Shown here: one piece after another, positions 1 through 12,048 of the stretch
Layout: each line of letters opens with the position of its first letter
Position numbering within the stretch: the stretch's first letter is position 1
Assembly: GCF_000005505.3 (NCBI RefSeq)
Contig: NC_016132.3
Coordinates: forward strand, 58,604,914 to 58,668,913
Direction of reading: 5' to 3'
Source: Brachypodium distachyon
Taxonomy: Eukaryota > Streptophyta > Magnoliopsida > Poales > Poaceae
Length of the DNA: 64,000 nucleotides
Notes under the pieces: generated by a model
Database searches by the model: none
Seen by the model: only the letters and a program-made list of their open reading frames with translations
What the model was told of the DNA's origin: nothing
Made by a program: the position numbers and the translations under genes

Positions 1-2610
1 GCAAGAACTACATCTGGAAGGCTGCAAAGGTAAACATCATACATTTTGTTTTATATCCAAGGTTCCTCCACAGCTGATCAACAATAAATTCTCTCGGACA
101 CGGGGTGTATGATGTCCTCTTTGTTTCTAGGATTCTATCACTTTATCTGCAGTAGCTTAGCATGACAAATCTGGGTAATATGAATTTATCCATTTGTAGG
201 TGTTAGTTATGATGCGATGTCCCAGCTAATGAGTAATATGAATATCGTGAAGTCCTTATGCTTGAAGGAAACATCGCTTACAGATGGTGCTCTTTGCAAC
301 TTTGTCGGCTCTTCTCTTGAGTACCTTGATATTTCAGAGACTGTGGTATGATTATATTGCTTGAATTATATTTTTTGTTCAATGCACTTGGCACCATTTT
401 GTCAGAAAATTGATTATCCTAATTATGTAATCTTACTTATCAATTTAAAATGAATCAAACACTACATTTGCTTAGACTGGAACTTGCACTGATCTTGAAG
501 CTCAAGATGAACGCTACTTTTGTGACTAGCATAGCAAAGGGTACGCATACTGAACTAGACAACACTTATTGCTATCTAGCAAGCTGGTATATTATTCTTC
601 CAAGAGTTAAATGGAATTATAGGATTTCGATTATGAGGTTTTTGCTTCTGTATTTGAGTGAGAGCCATCACCTTAGCTGTTTTGGTGGCTGCAAAGGACA
701 AACTTAGGAACTGTTGGTGCTAGTTCATGTTTCTTCAATTCTATGATTCTTATGCCAAACAATCATCATGCTCATTTTGGTATGCAGTGCTCATTAATTT
801 TTTGCCATAAAAATTCCAGGTTTCTATGATATCATTAGCACCAATTGTACGAAGAAATTCTAATTTGACCTGCTTGAAAACAGTTGGATGTCGTAACCTG
901 CTGTTTCAACATGGTGGGGTAAAATCCATGAGCGGTAACAAGTACGGAGATTTTCTTCAGCAGATAACCGACACTTGCTGTTTGGAGGATGTCGAAATGG
1001 GCCGGGCATTTTGCCCTAGTCGACTAAATGACCTTATGCCTTCTTTTAGTAAAATAAGGAAGATGACAGTTGGCCTTGGCACAACATTACCAGAGAATAT
1101 CCTGCATGCTCTTCCTGAGATTTGCCCATTTCTCGAGTCTTTGGTTCTTAGGTTTCAGGTGTGTCCCTACTCTTTACTATGTGCTAAACTGCTAAATAAT
1201 AGAATTACATGTGTTTTTCACCGTGTAATATTTATATGGGTTGCATCCAGGTAATCTCTGACAAAATTGTAAGAAATCTGTTGGAATCCTCAATAAATCT
1301 TCAGGTGCTTTGCCTCCACTATTGCCTTGGCAGTTTAACTTCGTTTAGCTTTCAAATGAAGGCACCAGCGTTAAGGATATTACGGCTCCAGTGGGTTACT
1401 CCATGGATCACAAATGATGATTTGACAATTCTTATACAGAACTGTAATTTAGTTGAACTTGCGCTGTCTGGTTGCAAACTCCTCGACTCAAGTAAGTTTA
1501 CTTTCAAGTTCAGTGTGTGGATTATTTGTCATTTTGTTGATTTGTGTTTTTCTTGATCCTCAGGCTCTCAAGAGATAATCTCGTCTGGGTGGCCAAACTT
1601 GGCATGTTTACACCTTGAGGTATGCATGAACTAACTGTGAAATAAATAAATCATGGGGGCGTATGGGTTATATCTATATTTGGGTACTTTATATCTGTAG
1701 CTATTATTTGTCGTATTCAGTTCTAATATCTTGGTAACTACTACGGTTTGTTAGTGGTGGGGTAAAAGGCTCTCTTATTTTCATAAGTGTATTTTTCTTG
1801 CCAAATTTGAATACTATTGTATTGCTGAAACTGTACACATCATCTAAAATTCCCATCTCTCATGGACGTCATGTTTGTTTGATATACAGGAATGTGGTCA
1901 GATAACACTTGAGGGTGTTTCTTTTATTTTAAATTGTAAAGCTTTGGAAGATGTGTTACTTCGGCACACGGTGAGTATTGCAGTTCAATTCAGCCATTAC
2001 AATCCAATCCCGTGCAAGAAACAAGTATTTTAACTTGCAAGAATCAGAATGTGCTAACAAGTGGGTTTAAAGCAGTTCAGACTCCACAAATCATTTTTTT
2101 CTTCTAAATCCTGATAATTGCAGGGTCGAGGTATTGGAAGAAGCGTCACAACAGATGCTATGAGAGAGGTATCATCATCCACCTTCTATATAATCCATAA
2201 TCCACTCAGTCTTCGCACCATCTGTGACTTGTAACTAGAACCCTGTTTGATCTCAGTTACCTCTCCTAAGGAAGCTCGCACTGGACCTTTGCGATGCCTC
2301 TGAAGGAGGCTACGATACCCCGAACGTGAGCATATACATATATCATATCCCAAAGATTTTCACAAAGCAATTGTTGCCGACTCGATTAGAACTCAAGACG
2401 ATTTTCACTAACATGTTTCGCCATTGTTTTCCGAAGAACCCGGAGGGGAATATGCTGAGGAGTGTGAGGATGAGCCGATGCAAGGCGGCGAGGTCGAGCT
2501 TCGAGCTTCACAGAGAGGTGTCCTCCTCAAAGCCAGTGCACAAGGAGACCATAGTGCTGGAGTGGACCAGCAGGCAGCTCAGAACCACCGTAGTGCAAGA
2601 AAGACTGTAA
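1..2610 (+). CDS. LRR protein, 3' part (FBL11-like), cut by window edge
   Basis: Exons join as 1-29, 200-345, 820-1158, 1251-1491, 1564-1619, 1890-1970, 2124-2168, 2257-2325 and 2437-2610. Every junction is GT-AG and keeps phase. The protein is a run of leucine-rich repeats of the F-box/LRR type, for example ELHLEGCK, SSLEYLDISET, LVELALSGCKLLDSS and LRKLALDLCDASEG. The tail reads RSVRMSRCKAARSSF, then KPVHKETIVLEWTSRQLRTTV, and stops at 2608-2610. That tail resembles plant BTB/POZ-LRR protein FBL11 as I recall it, so a substrate-recognition role in ubiquitin ligation is likely but inferred. The N-terminal BTB or F-box part lies outside the window. The acceptor of the last exon (CCGAAG|AACC) is the weakest junction. 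Confidence 0.7.
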
Positions 2611-3162
2611 CTAATTAGTACTAATATATCTTGAAGCAACGGTTTTATTTTTAAAGCATGGAGCATTCAGTTTGATGGAAAAACGTATTAGTCAGTTCAG
2701 TGTGTGCTTGTAGAGATGTCAAATCCGATTAGTAGAACAAGGAGAGTAAAAGAAAACTCACACGAAAGGAATAGAAAAATAAACTTATGTAACAACCACA
2801 ATTGACAGCACCTCACAAATAGAGAACACAACCAAGCATCCTGATAACAACGAAACCAATCTTTACACAGATTAATCTTACAACCATGCATATTCTGATG
2901 ATTGCAAAATGAAATCCAATTCCAAAGCCTTTCATAATATACTATCACCCTCGCAAATGCATATACAATAATGATGAGATAATAATAGAACCATCTCATG
3001 AACGTTCGGTTAATGGCTAGTGAACAGAAACAAAAAGGAGAATCATTTGCCATTTAGATTTCTTAAAATTATAAAAAGATACGGAGTACATGGATAAGAA
3101 GCCTTTGGCGCCGTATAAACTCAATATATAAATATATTGCGCGAATACATTGAGCAAATCAA
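2611..3162. other. Intergenic, nothing recognised
   Basis: AT-rich spacer between the LRR gene and the tRNA. A 118-codon minus-strand ORF (2697-3053) is low complexity with a hydrophobic, aromatic-rich composition and no family resemblance, so I do not call it. Confidence 0.5.
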
Positions 3163-3245
3163 GCTGGTTTGCCCGAGTGGTTAAGGGGGAAGACTTAAGA
3201 TCTTCTGCACATAAGTGCGCGTGGGTTCGAACCCCACAGCCAGCA
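3163..3245 (+). tRNA. tRNA-Leu (anticodon UAA), 83 nt
   Basis: The acceptor stem GCTGGTT pairs with AGCCAGC (one G-T wobble), followed by discriminator A. The anticodon loop CTTAAGA carries TAA. A long variable arm (class II, as in tRNA-Leu) precedes the T arm, which has the GGTTCGAACC signature; the D arm holds the box-A-like GTGGTTAAGG. There is no intron. CCA is not encoded, as expected for a nuclear gene. It is followed by a short T run suited to Pol III termination. Confidence 0.93.
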
Positions 3246-3536
3246 CTAATTTTAATTGTCGCTTCCCTTTTTGCAACATTTTGGAGTATAGTTATCTAAT
3301 CCAATTCTCGTTGTTAAAAACGTGCATCCTTGATAACCGTCGTCCTCTCTGAAACCCGCAGGTTTGTTACGAGATCGAGTTTGCTACTCCTAATAATTAA
3401 TCGAAACTCCTCCAAATTCCAATCCTCTGTGCCCAACCCACACTTAAGTCATGTCCTCTCTAGCTTCTCAAGATCTCCCGGTAATCTTCTGCTTGATTCA
3501 TATCTCTGCTGACTGCTCTGCTGGGGTTCATCATCG

Positions 3537-4001
3537 ATGGCCAAGTCCTTTAGGTACAACCGTACAAGATATCGATCACAATCCCAAAATAATCCTCCAT
3601 CTTGTAGCTGCAGCCTTCTTTTCCTCCAAAATTTTGAGAACAATGAATTGATCTCTTTTCCTTCTTTGCAGAGACAGCTTCTTCCGGTCGACGAAGCAAG
3701 TCGAGCCGGAGGAGGAGGAAGAAGAAGGAGCCGAGTGCACGGATCTCGAGGGCGGCGAGAAGCCGGCGATGGAAGCTCCGACGTCCGCACGGTCTTGCTC
3801 TGGATGTTCTGCATCGTCTTCATGGCGACCATTGGCATCTGCAATCTATTGGCGGGCTTCCGCGCCTTCCCCCCCGAGGCGGCGGCGGAAGGCACGGGGC
3901 TCGTCGCCGCTGGCGGTGCCGCCGCGATGGCTGTTGCCGTCGCCATGCTGGCCGGATTCGTCCTCTGGTGCTGCTACTGCGGTGGCTCGGAGACCTTCTG
4001 A
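3537..4001 (+). pseudogene. Frameshifted paralog of the small two-TM protein at 5225-5760
   Basis: Exon 1 (3537-3553, MAKSF) and the exon 2 start (3672, RDSFFRS) match the downstream copy at both splice sites. In that frame the acidic linker (EEEEEEGAECTDLEGGEKPAM) runs into unrelated sequence. The conserved membrane half (LLWMFCIVFMATIGIC, AFPPEAAAEGTGL, AMLAGFVLWCC) lies one frame away and stops at 3999-4001. Either the copy is broken or it is rescued: using the second AG two bases downstream (exon from 3674), or keeping the intron, which has no stop, restores the membrane half. The 5' UTR (from about 3340) is also duplicated. The function of the family is unknown. Confidence 0.6.
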
Positions 4002-4060
4002 TAATCTTGTTTTCCTTCACTTTTCGACGGGAGTAATCCTTGGTCAAGAAAACAATATAC

Positions 4061-4177
4061 TATTCTTTCCGTTACATAATTCTTGTTGAAATATTACATA
4101 TACGCAGACACTTTTTAAAAAATGATACATCTATTTTTAGACAAATTGAAGACAAGAATTATGAAACGGAGGAAATA
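4061..4177. mobile_element. Degenerate Stowaway-type MITE
   Basis: The left end CTTTCCGTTACATAATTCTTG and the right end CAAGAATTATGAAACGGAGG are imperfect inverted repeats. The interior matches the better-preserved elements at 6683-6795 and 51041-51152 (ATATTACATATAC, GATACATCTATTTTTAGACAAATT). It lies just downstream of the frameshifted small membrane-protein gene. Confidence 0.7.
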
Positions 4178-5100
4178 CGTGGAGTGCGTTAGAAGTTATA
4201 ACGCCGCTAATTTTTTTTTTCGTCAAAATAGTACCCACGTCGGCCTCAAGGCCCGAATAGGCCAAAAATTTCTCAATCTCAGACCTAGCCTAATGCCTAA
4301 CACGCTAGAGCGAGATCCCTAACCTTCACCTGGCTAACCTCCTGGGGGGCGGCAACAGCTCCTCCAGCTCGCGACCGACAAGTTGAAGTTGAACAAGGAG
4401 AGTAGATGATGAACCTGGAGGTGCATCACAAGGAGCATTGCTTGATCAAAAGGAAAGAGAGCGAGTTTCCCACACCTTAGGAAGAAGGAAAAGAAGTTGC
4501 TTCCTGTTTATCGTCGTGATGAAGCGCAATTTGCTGGTCCCTTTTCTATGAATCGGAACAAGTATTTTATGCTATGTTGTTGGCCTGTGTGACTATGTCT
4601 CATAATCTATGTTGGATTATCATTAGGGAACCTTTTTAGTAATGATTATGCCGAAACATATATTTTTTGGCTATATATCCGAGTCTTTCTTGTTATAAAA
4701 CGCTATTTAAAACGGCGCACGCGTAACACGAAATAGCACTTATAGTATCCAAAAAATGTCCGCTCCTAAATCTCGTAGCCTATTTAAAAGGCCTCGTGAA
4801 AAAAACATTGAAGAGTAAGCAAAAAAAAAAAAGAGTAAGCAAGGCAGCAAGCAATCGCTGACTGAATCCAGCTTCAGAACGCCGTAAACGCCCACGCATT
4901 AAGCGGACATTTATCGGTAGATCGAGATATCCTATATAGCGGACAATCATACGATCGAGTACGTGCAAAGTCGATCGTGGCCGTTGAAAACATGCATGCA
5001 CGTTGATTTGCACGAATAATTAGTTAATAATCGTATTAGACGTTCTCTCTTCAAATCCGCAGGTTGTTACGAGATCTATAGTTTGTTATTACTCCTAACA
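4178..5100. other. Intergenic spacer and promoter region of the second paralog
   Basis: No coding region is recognised. The last 60 bases or so, starting at CCGCAGGTTGTTACGAG near 5058, match the sequence upstream of the first paralog near 3357. The tandem duplication therefore included promoter-proximal DNA. Confidence 0.5.
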
Positions 5101-5224
5101 ATTACTACTACTAACAAACTCCCCTAATCCTCTCCAGCCAACTCTCTCTGCTGGTTTAGTCTCGTCTCGGTAATCTATCTTCTCCTCGATCCATCTCTCC
5201 TGACTCTGCTGGGGTTCTTCATCC

Positions 5225-5760
5225 ATGGCCAAGTCCTTTAGGTACATTATTACAAGAGACCGATCCAGAATTTCATCTTGTAGCTAGCTAGCTAGCAGCC
5301 TTCTTTAACTTTCCTAATTTCAGAACAAATTAACAGATCTCTTCCTTCTTAATCCGCCCTTCTCTGCAGAGACAGCTTCTTCCGGTCCAAGAAGCGAGCC
5401 GAGCCTGATGATGAAGAAGGAGGAGCACAGTACACGGATCTCGAGGGTGGCGGCGGCGCCGAGAAGACGCCGGCGATCTCCGGCGACGGCGAGGCACCGG
5501 CGGCGGGCGGCGACGAGGAGGAGGAGGAGCTCCGGCGGCTGCGAGGCGCCGTCATGACGTTCCTCCTCGTCATCATGTTCCTCCTCTACGTTGGCATCTT
5601 CGACCTGGCGAAGGGCCTCACCGCCTTCCCGCCCGAGGCGGCGGCGGAAGGCGTGGGGCTCATGGCCGCCGTCGGCGCCGCCGTGACGGGCCTCGGCGTC
5701 GCCATGCTCGCCGGGTTCGTCCTCTGGTGCTGCTGCTGCGGTGGCAAAGACGCGATCTGA
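5225..5760 (+). CDS. Small two-helix membrane protein, intact tandem paralog (135 aa)
   Basis: Exons are 5225-5241 and 5370-5760, joined AG|A. Residues 1-65 are cytosolic-looking and very acidic (DLEGGGGAEKTP, DEEEEELRRL). Hydrophobic segments at about 66-84 (MTFLLVIMFLLYVGIF) and 101-126 (GLMAAVGAAVTGLGVAMLAGF) are separated by a short AFPPEAAAEG loop. The tail LWCCCCGGKDAI has four adjacent cysteines, which could be S-acylated (inference). I do not recognise a named family. The same gene is duplicated 1.7 kb upstream, where it is frameshifted. The start is fixed by conservation of ATGGCCAAGTCCTTTAG in both copies. Confidence 0.75.
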
Positions 5761-6445
5761 TTTTAACAAGAACCGTAGTTTTCGTTCGTGTCAGCGGAAA
5801 TATATCATTCTTAGTAATAATTTGTGTTTTGATCATCGTACTTTTTAATGTTTTGATTTGATAGTGGTTGTGAAATCAGAATCATGAGGAAGTGTTTTTT
5901 TTATGAATATGAATGTTTCAGAAAGAAAGAAAGAAAGTGAGGGCAATGGAATTAATCTTCAGAGGACAATGGTGCCGATTTTCTATGATATGACCAACAT
6001 ATATTCCTGGATTATAATTGTTGATCATAGTTGGAACTCTAACAACCATTTTCAGTATGCATTATCACCTTACAACTTTTATTGGGACAACATGTTAAGC
6101 TTTGGGTTTTCATTTCCTAAACATAATATTTGAAGCAGAGTGTTCAGCATAGCACATTCATCATCACACAGCAGCACAACTAGGAGTATTAGAAACACGA
6201 AGAAATATAACAGCACGGTCGGAAGCAAGTCAAATCTGCTTTGTCGCAAAATCATGAGCAAAATACACATTATCCAGTTACACAGCAACAATGATGGGAA
6301 GAAAATCGCCCATCACATGGATAAAGTGATGGTGCAACATCGTCAACTCATCGTCGCCACTAATCTACAAACAGAAGTTCATCGTGACCGCAGAACGACA
6401 CCCATCTTTGTTTGCTACTGATCCTTCGGACTGGAATGCAAAACC
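5761..6445. other. Convergent 3' regions, nothing recognised
   Basis: Spacer between two genes that end towards each other. It contains a short AAAG run near 5922-5937 and no coding region I can support. Confidence 0.5.
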
Positions 6446-8263
6446 TTAGGATGACATGCCAGGTGACTGATCATCCGGGGAGTCATCATCCCTGTCCTTG
6501 CTCTCCTTCCACTTAGCCCAGCCCCATCGCAGGATGATGAATGCTCCGAGCGCATACACCTACAAGAGTAGCAAGACCAAGAGATCAGGTGGTGTACCAC
6601 TAATTTCCATCTGATAACCACAGAAAATAAATGCAGGGTTTCTCCGATTGGCTGTGCTGATTTCTTTGAAGATTACATGGTACTCCCTCCGTCCCATAAT
6701 TCTTGTCGAAATATTACATGTATCTAGACGCTTTTTAGGTATAGATACATCCATTTTTGGGCAAATTTGAGACAAGAATTATGGAACAGAGGGAGTATCT
6801 GACAGGGATGAAGATTGACCACAGTTATAGATTCTGCACTCTGCTGCAATATTTTCAACAGGAAAATATTAAGGTAGGGGTTCTCCAATGGGACGTGCTG
6901 ATTTCTCTGAAGACTAATTGGCAGAAATACATGGTGTCGAGGAGCCGAATGAGGAATCACAATATCAGACATTCCAGCAATATTTTCAACGGGAATTCAC
7001 AGGAAACAAAAGTAGGGTTCTCTGATTGGCTGTACTGATTTATCTGAACAAACTTAAGACTGGAGAAACCAATTGGCAGAAAAGAATAGCATGCTCTCCT
7101 TTTTAATCGAAAAGAATAATATGCTATGCGTCAACTAAATGAACAAAATCAAAGCTCCATTCATGAAATTAAAACTATAATTCTCTATGTGGTAAGCAGC
7201 AACCTAACACAAGATACCTCACAGAACCATCCAAGATAGACGTGTTCTCTCTGTGGCAGAACGCTTCTTGTGCTTTCTTCTTAATGGAAAAGACACGCCG
7301 CTCGGCGTGTTCGAGAAAAAAAAATCTGGTGGCCTCAAACAAAGTGGTTTGTGGTTGCTAAACCCATCACCAAGTAAACTTAAAATTGTACTATAGCAAC
7401 ATTAGACTTTCCATTCTCTGCTTTGAAAGTAGAGGCAGTAAGATTCTCCAGTTTTGAAGTTCAGAAAACAACACAATAGGAATTAGTTTAGGTGTGTGTG
7501 TTGATAGCTTCCAGCACTCTGAGGTACATTTTTAAAACACTCTAAAACCGTGACGCAAAGTTCCTCCCGATTTCTGCAATATGTTTCAGAGCACTCACAG
7601 GTAAATCTTGAAAGAAGATCTCAGCATAGTGGAAACTGAGAATCGATGGCTTATGTAGCACAAACACTTCTGATTTTTTTTAAAAATTTGGTTTTTGCAT
7701 CCTGACAGTAACATTACGAAATTCATCATCATGCAGACAGAAATGTTGTGCCCCAAGGCCAGGCCAGCTAACAATCTCCCGTTATCCAGTTCAGGTCAGT
7801 TGAGTTCACTGTGGATATCTCTCAGATGGAAAACCACAATGGCCGCCCTCAGCAACAATCCCCCAAAAATCCAACTGCGGAGCAGCACGAGGGTTGCGTC
7901 AATTCGTTTGGTTCTGCCCAACGAATCGGATGAACTGACTACACGATAGCGCCTACCATGGATTCCGGCCTTATGGGTGGGGTTTTCAGTTCCGCCGTGG
8001 GGGGGCAAATGGCGAGGAGGGGAACGGGATGAGGGGGCGTAATTTACCTGCCAGAGGTTGCGGGGCGCCATGGTCTCCTCGGCGTCGGCGTCGGCGCCGG
8101 CGGACGGCGGGGCCACGCCCTCCTCCTCCTCCAGCTTGATCGGCGGCGCCTGCCTCGCCTTGTGCTGCGCGGCGGCGGGGAAGAACCGCACCGTCGACGG
8201 CGGCCCCTCCGCTTCCGCCTTCTTCGACCCCTCCTCCTCCGGCGCGCTCCCGACGTTGCCCAT
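6446..8263 (-). CDS. Small single-TM protein of unknown function (109 aa, 2 exons)
   Basis: Exon 1 is 8048-8263 and exon 2 is 6446-6559. The 1.5-kb intron has GT-AG ends and phase 0. The protein starts MGNVGSAPEEEGSKK, has a disordered, acidic, Pro/Ala-rich first two thirds, then NLWQ|VYALGAFIILRWGWAKWKE, one hydrophobic segment flanked by tryptophans and lysines. It ends DDSPDDQSPGMSS. MGNVGS is close to an N-myristoylation signal (Gly2, Ser6), which would put the N terminus at a membrane; this is inference. I cannot name the family. A small extra exon inside the intron cannot be excluded. The intron holds a MITE and local repeats. Confidence 0.65.
6631..7050 (+). repeat. Three diverged copies of a ~40-bp motif around the MITE
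   Basis: AGGGTTTCTCCGATTGGCTG followed by TGCTGATTTCTTTGAAGA (about 6633-6676) recurs in altered form at about 6876-6916 and 7014-7048. ATATTTTCAACAGGAAAATA near 6848 is echoed at 6980 (ATATTTTCAACGGGAATTC). The spacing is irregular. They lie in the intron of the small single-TM gene. Origin unknown. Confidence 0.55.
6683..6795. mobile_element. Stowaway-type MITE, 113 bp, TA target duplication
   Basis: CTCCCTCCGTCCCATAATTC at the left is the imperfect inverse of GAATTATGGAACAGAGGGAG at the right, flanked by TA at 6681-6682 and 6796-6797. It lies in the single intron of the minus-strand gene 6446-8263. Its interior (ACATGTATCTAGACGC, TTTTTAGGTATAGATACATC, GGGCAAATTTGAGA) is shared with 51041-51152. 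Confidence 0.92.
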
Positions 8264-9182
8264 CTCCTCCTCCGGCCGGCTCCTCACTGAGGCGATGCGG
8301 CTCGCGCTCTCCCTCTCCGTCCGGCTCCAAACACTCTTATCTCTCTCTCTCTCGTGAGTCGTGAGATGCCAAGAGTTTGATAAAGAGCGCGTCAGCAAAC
8401 AAGAATAAGCGAAAAAGTACGATAAATAATCACTTCGTTTCGCTTTCAAGTGCTTAAGCAAGCTTTTTTTTTACTAAATTATCCTTTGGCTAACCAACCT
8501 TTTTGTTTGATTGATTGTTTATTACGGCAAAATACATAAGCAATTTCGAGCACTTCCCAGCAAAGCAACCAAATATGTACACGGGTTTTTACGGGTGCAA
8601 AATATCTGGTCTTTTTAGCTTTTGCTTCCTTTGATTCATTTTTCGAACTCAAGAGTACATAATGGATTAATCAAACCACAAAAAAGTTAACCTCTGAGCA
8701 AGCATCATCATCAAGCAAAGCCCAAAAAATGCATCTTGTCAACTTTGCACAACCTCCAACAACTAGGTTTCATTCCATCTGGTTTTATCATGTCAATACT
8801 TGTTCTGTGGACAAAGGAACCAAAGAGACTATGTGCTAAAACTGACAGAACTGAGATCGAAACCATGTATCTATGCTGAACAAGAACAGCTCTCACCAGC
8901 AGGAAAGAATGGCACGGGAGGTGCTACCAAATCGTATAATGGAATACATCAACTCTGCCACAGGTATATAGGTAATCCCCTTTGCTTTGCCCCGTTACAC
9001 GGCACGCGGAATCTAGGGTAAGATAAAAAGGGATCTAGGGAGTAACTCTAAGAGGCGCAAAAAATATCATACTAGAGTATGCGTATCCAGATTTGCGAAA
9101 GATCACAACCAACCGCTGTGACCGTGACTCTACATAAGCTTGTAACATATATCGCCGCATCCGGAATCGCGACATGTTCCTT
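8264..9182. other. Promoter side of small single-TM gene and 3' side of AXS gene
   Basis: A CT/GA-rich tract (8339-8353) lies in the probable 5' UTR of the minus-strand gene. No further coding region is supported. Confidence 0.5.
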
Positions 9183-12048
9183 CTAACTCGACGCTGTCGC
9201 CTGTGACATTTGCCTTTTGACGGCTTCTTTGTATGTCTTGTGCTGGTAGGTCAAAGTCGTCTCCAGCAAGTCCTTGAGAGGGGTCTTTGGGTTCCACCCT
9301 GCAGTTAGTCAGCATTGTTTGGGCATTAGATACTGGTTGGAGAGAACAGACAGAAGCGAGAAACAGGCTATTATTGCAGAGAGTGATACCTAGCTGCTTG
9401 TTGATTAGGGTCATATCGGGAATTCTCTTGTCACTATCATCGTATCCTTCACCATAGAATTGCTTCGCACTCACGTCGATTAAAGGTTCATCCAGTGGTG
9501 GCTCTCCTGAGACATTAGCATAGACCTGCAGTTGAAGGCAGTGTGAGATACATAACAGACACAGGTAACAGAGAATACAATTGCCGCCGGATCAATGGCA
9601 TACCTCTATCATCATTTCAGCCAATTCCCTAACGGTGACTTCATTGTCGGGGTTCCCAACATTGAAGATATGGCCGTTGGCTCGAGCAGGGTTTTCCTTT
9701 GATAGTAAGGCAGGGATTTAAGTTCAACTGATGTGATAAATACTAGCATAAAAATACAGAACCAAAGATAAACAGAATATACATACAATCATCAAATGAA
9801 CAGCTTCAATGGCATCCTTGATGTAAACGAAAGTTCTCTGGGACTCGCCGCCATCAACAAGCTTCAGGGGCTCTCTGCGGAGGAGATTCTGCAAATCCAA
9901 TGGTATCGTATACCTTGTAAAACGACTGAAATAGTGCAATAAAGGTATTCGTCCAGAAAAAGGGAACAGTTTACATACGTTACTGAAGCAAGCCAAAACC
10001 CGAGGAACACCCTCGCTAGGACCATCAACTCCAGGAATGAAGTCCATCCTTGGCCCAATCCAATTGAAAGGTCTCACGATCGTGAATTCAAGGTCATTTT
10101 CTGCACCTTCAGCTGGTAGAAACTCAAAATGTCCATGGTTACAAAGAGAAGTTTAGAGTGTCGTTACTGGCAAAATTAACCACAACTTAACTCCACTCAC
10201 CAAAAATAAGCCTCTCAATAAGCTGCTTCGCGCATGCGTAGGACCATCTCTGCTTCACAATTGGACCAAAAATGCAGGGTGACTCATCTTCTTTCAGCAC
10301 ATAAAATTCAGCTTCCTGTTTGAAAGGTGAAAGGCACATGATGCAACATCAGACAACAGACAAATATGAACAAATGAATATGTGGTTGCAACATAGTAAG
10401 CAAACAAATTACTCTCCAACCAAACTATTTTCATTACAGTTAGCCTGAGTATAGTATTGCCTGAAAGATGAAATTTGAGGACATGAATAGCAAATGTTTC
10501 TCCTGGGAACAACAGATAACATCTTCCTTAAATTGGCAAGTCAAGGGAAATGAAACAAATTATTGTTTAATTACTACAAGGCAAGGGTGTCGCTAGTTGA
10601 GTGCTTAAATGCTGAAGATCCAACTGAACTAACCTGTCAAAATGCAATTAGAAAAGGACAGTTCCTTATGATAGCGTGGTTTCTAAATAATTATATCCAC
10701 TTGCAGACCAATTGCAGTGACAGGCATAAGCATTAACATAGCTTGAACAAACAATCAGTGTCAAGCTAGAAAAGGGATAAACTATGTCATACGACAGCAC
10801 GTCCTCTCATACAACTAGCCCTGGAAATTGCCATAAAATGGTAACGAACAACCTACGCAAATTGAGGAATGAGAACGCACATTGAGGAATGAGTAACGTA
10901 AGAAGAAAGCAACTGTAACATTAATCTATGCAGTCAAACTCCGCTCTTCCTGGCTAGTGAATACACTCCATAAGCTTCATACCAACCATCACAAGACATT
11001 ATCCCAGTGCCAGCCAACAACCAAACATTCTTCAACTATAAAATCCACTCCCAACTAACACCAAATCTAGCCCAACCTATTATATGAAGGACAGTACTAA
11101 AGACAGAATAATTGCAGCTGAACAATCATAATCTAGCAACCTGCATCAGATCCATTCCACCTCAATCCAATCCCTTTGTTTATTCAACCAAACGACCAAT
11201 CAAGAAGGTCAACCCACTTCGTAGTTGAGATACTACCAAATTATCCACACAAAAAAGGTCAAGCTACTTCAGAGTTCAGATGCTACCACATTCCACAAAA
11301 ATGTGACATCCAAATGCATACAGACACAAGGGTGGCAGCAGAAATTTGGCATCATCACCTTGCGGAGCGGGTGATCCTTGGGGAGGAAGCTGCCGATGGT
11401 CTTGCCGTAGACCTCACACGTGGAGAAGTGGATGAGGCGCTTGTTGTTCTCCGAGCAATACTTGACCTGCACGGTACACGTGACACTGAGACATTCGGCG
11501 GGCGAAAATCAGCGAGAATAATTGCGTGAATGAAAGGGGGGAGAGTCAGTAGAGTACCACTGGGAGGGCGTCGATGAAGTTGCTGTAGATGGTGTCGAGC
11601 GGGCGCGTGTTGTAGTCCGCCGGCGTGCAGATCGCCGCCAAGTTGATCGTCTTCGCAGATCCAAACCGAGAAGATGAAGGGGAAACAAAATTCGTCAGTA
11701 GCTCGTCGAAATCAAATCAAGTGCGGGAAGAGGAATGCGGGGGAGGGGAATGGCGGCGCGGACCAGATCGGCCATCTTGATGAGGCCCTCGAGGCGTGAG
11801 TCGTTCTTGATGTTGAGGCGGTGGAAGGAGATGCGGCCGGAGAGGTGGGGCGGGGCCGGGTCGACGAGGTGGCGGATCTTGTCGCAGTAGACGTCGACGG
11901 CGAGGACGACGTGCGCCGTCTCCGCCATGAGCTTCTCGCAGAGGTGGGAGCCAATGAAGCCGCCGGCGCCGATCATGCAGATGGTGAGCGGCGCCACGGG
12001 GTTCCCGTCCAGATCCGTCCTGCCGAGGCTCCCCGGCGACGACGACAT
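9183..12048 (-). CDS. AXS: UDP-D-apiose/UDP-D-xylose synthase (391 aa, 9 exons)
   Basis: The enzyme converts UDP-glucuronate to UDP-apiose and UDP-xylose in the cytosol, supplying apiose for the pectin rhamnogalacturonan II. Exons: 11764-12048, 11558-11650, 11359-11466, 10201-10315, 9979-10106, 9787-9888, 9604-9696, 9390-9525, 9183-9298. All are GT-AG and total 392 codons, the usual family length. The NAD-binding loop GAGGFIGS is at residues 27-34. The catalytic Y-A-C-A-K motif is at about 188-192 (SDR-type Tyr/Lys). Also seen are TCEVYGKT, RPFNWIGPRMDF and NVGNPDNEVTV. The start MSSSPGS is the first in-frame Met that gives the known N terminus. The gene is divergent from eIF4E, 1.5 kb apart. 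Confidence 0.95.

Noticed and set aside
2697..3053. 118-codon minus-strand open frame
   Set aside because: Hydrophobic, low-complexity composition in AT-rich DNA, with no splice context or family match.
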